Under the pieces are notes generated by a model. That model was not told where the DNA came from, did not search any database, and saw only the letters and a program-made list of their open reading frames with translations. The position numbers and the translations under genes are program-made. Source: Daedaleopsis sinensis (lineage: Eukaryota > Basidiomycota > Agaricomycetes > Polyporales > Polyporaceae). From it: DNA of 64,000 nucleotides. Positions 62,091 through 64,000 of the stretch are shown one piece after another (the stretch's first letter is position 1; every line of letters starts with the position of its first letter). The DNA is taken from NCBI GenBank assembly GCA_033807695.1, contig CM066302.1, forward strand, positions 4,030,001 to 4,094,000. Reading direction: 5' to 3'.

Positions 62091-64000
62091 TGCCGTATGC
62101 AGCGCCCACCGCTGTTACTCCCGGACCCCGCACAAGATGGGCGTTGGGGGGCGAGGGTGCGCAGGGTACCCCATCGGAGAGACAGTCGTCCGCACGTCCG
62201 GGGAAGACTGACGAAGAGTTGGAGCAGGGGAGGAGGAGCGGCGACGAGACGAGGAGAACTCGTACGAAGAGGTAAGTCCCCTCCGCACCTGTCGCTCTCC
62301 TCTGTCCGCCCGCAGCCTGCTCCGGTGCGTCGACTCATCCGCTCTCTTTTCGACTACGATCCCTGTAGTAGCACTTCGAATGCATACGATTCGCTTGTGC
62401 TCTTGCCCCATCCGTCTGTGTGCCAACTGTCTGCCGACCAAGTCCGTCCTCCACCTCCCGCTCTCTCTGACACTTCCCCTGTAAGTAAGTCTATCGCCCG
62501 TCATTCTCTGCCTGTCTCACCGCTCACGCTGTCTCTCAGTTTCGGTGCTGCACTCGCACCAGCACATCGCTGTCATCTCATGTATCCCGGAGGAGATATT
62601 CCGACCTGCAGCGTCCGTCCCTCATCCGATTCACGCGAGTCCGGGTGCGTTGGATAGCCCTCGACCGGCCGGACCAGGGCATATGGGTCCCGTCGCCAGA
62701 CGTCGAGTGCTCGTCGACTTGCGACCCGAACACTGTCCGACTCAGGACAAGAACCCGCCTCACCCTCGCTCCCGGCATGCTTTCCGCCGGAAGCCATGAC
62801 CACGAGCACCCCGTGAACACCTCGCAACGGCCCCCCCATTCGCGCGGCGATCCGACAAGTTTGAAAATAGCCTCATTTCGGACGGTTTCATTGCTTTTCG
62901 CCAGCCGTCCGACTCATCCGCGAGTGCTCCCCCAGTTCTCACCGGTCCGCGTGCTAATACATCATCCCAGAACGCGCTGAACGTTCCGCGTCCAACACAG
63001 CCGGCCATACCGCGATCCTTTGAGTTTTCAAAAATCGCTTTCAGCGCGATTTCATGGCATTTCATGGGGTACGCCAGAAATCCGCCATAACTCTTCGAGT
63101 TCTCACCCGTACGCGTGCGAACGCATGTTCACAGAACGCGCTGAACGTTCCGCATCCAGCGCCCCCGGTCGCATCGCGATCCGACGAGGTCTCAAAATGC
63201 ACATCTCACAGCGACTTCATGGGTACCGGAGGTGAGTCCGCTCTCCCGTCCGAACGACGACTCGCTGCGCCGCGCGACTTATGTACGATGTATATGCTGA
63301 CTACGTACGCCGTGTACGATACGTTTGCAGGTCCGGAAAGCGACTTTTCAAAATGAGCCCCATGGGCCCTCCCGAGACTGGTGAAGACGAACTCACGATA
63401 CAGCCAGTCTCTGGCCCCGGGCGCAGCTAACATCGACCCGGCAGCGCGTTCTATCCATGGAGAGTCGGTTTCGAAGCCGTCGGGGCCGTTGAAGAGCGAC
63501 ATGACGACATTCGCGCGGGAGGGGTAGGATAGACCCAATGCCGAACTCGCGAACCGCGCGCTGCGCCGCCGCGAAACCCTCTTCAAGTGTCCCAAGCACA
63601 CTCTCTATGCCTGGGACAGCCGGTTCCATGGAGTCCGGGCCCGAAACGATCACACAGGAATTAAAAAGGTGCGCATTTTCGCGCAAAATCGCTGTATTTC
63701 GTTCACTACTCACGCAATACATGTCTATAGCCTACATAACGTGCTGGACAAGTCTCTCGCACTGTTTCCGAGCTGCCGACACCCGCATCCCGTCGAGGGC
63801 ACGCCGCCGCCGTTCACGGCGCGGTGCGAGAAGTCCGGCTCGGACGCTGCGAAGGAGCCGCGGCGGCGGCGCGTGCGCAGTCCGAGCGTGCCTGCGAAGG
63901 CCGTGGCGACATCTCCCCAGCGGGACTCGACGGCGCTGAGCACGTCCCAAGCCGTGCTCACGCGTTCTCGCGCGGTGGAAGTGCCGCCGAGTCGCGGAGC
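62091..64000. repeat. unit spacer A, unit 4 (partial)
   Basis: Start of spacer A, matching units 2 and 3 as far as it goes. Confidence 0.6.

Larger units (their letters stand above)
60330..64000 (+). repeat. tandem megarepeat, unit 4 (cut by window end)
   Basis: First 3.7 kb of a fourth unit; by eye it matches units 2 and 3. The array continues beyond the window. Confidence 0.95.

Noticed and set aside
22461..64000. The unit as a transposon (LTR, Helitron, KDZ or giant element)
   Set aside because: No terminal repeats, target-site duplications or transposition enzymes were seen, and units abut directly, which fits tandem duplication better.
22461..64000. rDNA repeat, telomere or mitochondrial DNA
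   Set aside because: No rRNA sequence, no TTAGGG tracts, and nuclear-type spliceosomal introns throughout.
22461..64000. Array as pure assembly duplication
   Set aside because: Not excluded, but the units differ in minisatellite length, in a clustered variable patch and in scattered positions, which a simple artefact would not give.

Overview
The window looks like nuclear DNA of a mushroom-forming basidiomycete (Agaricomycetes, possibly a polypore). Genes are split by many introns of about 45-65 bases with GT(A/G)xGT donors and (C/T)AG acceptors. The content is typical of that group: DUF6534 membrane proteins, a TPR-CHAT protein, an F-box protein, small secreted proteins and CE16 acetylesterases. 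No bacterial, viral or organellar genes, tRNA, rRNA or CRISPR array were seen. All exon structures were worked out by eye.

Left 22 kb, gene-bearing. A 2-oxoglutarate/Fe(II) oxygenase runs off the left edge (minus, 1-1221). Next come a weak minus-strand gene (1685-2143), an intact DUF6534 gene (2580-4753) and a gutted paralogue of it (about 5330-6159). After a doubtful minus-strand gene (6171-6906), mitochondrial ribosomal protein uL14m (minus, 7096-7603) and hexokinase (plus, 7846-10162) diverge from a 242-bp shared promoter. A large TPR-CHAT protease-like gene follows (10710-14662). Two distant members of one small-secreted-protein family lie at 15007-15757 (minus) and 17379-18133 (plus). 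An F-box gene (18663-20683), a damaged unrecognised gene (20684-21342) and an orphan 3' end of a CE16 acetylesterase (21551-21930, minus) close this part.

Right 41.5 kb, repeat array. From about 22461 to the window end the DNA is a head-to-tail array of a unit of about 12.6 kb: 22461-35082, 35083-47735, 47736-60329 and the start of a fourth. Each unit holds (i) a CE16 acetylesterase with intact promoter, signal peptide and GDSY nucleophile but cut off at the same codon before its C-terminus, (ii) about 6 kb of GC-rich spacer with degenerate repeats, (iii) one intact two-exon gene of 223 codons, (iv) about 3 kb of further degenerate repeats, and (v) a perfect 30-bp minisatellite of 21, 21 and 19 units. 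Units 2 and 3 are almost identical except for one patch of about 125 bp. Unit 1 is older at its CE16 end.

The left part looks like ordinary genes with no evident joint pathway. The unusual feature is the array: a tandem megarepeat that carries a dead esterase but keeps one small gene intact.
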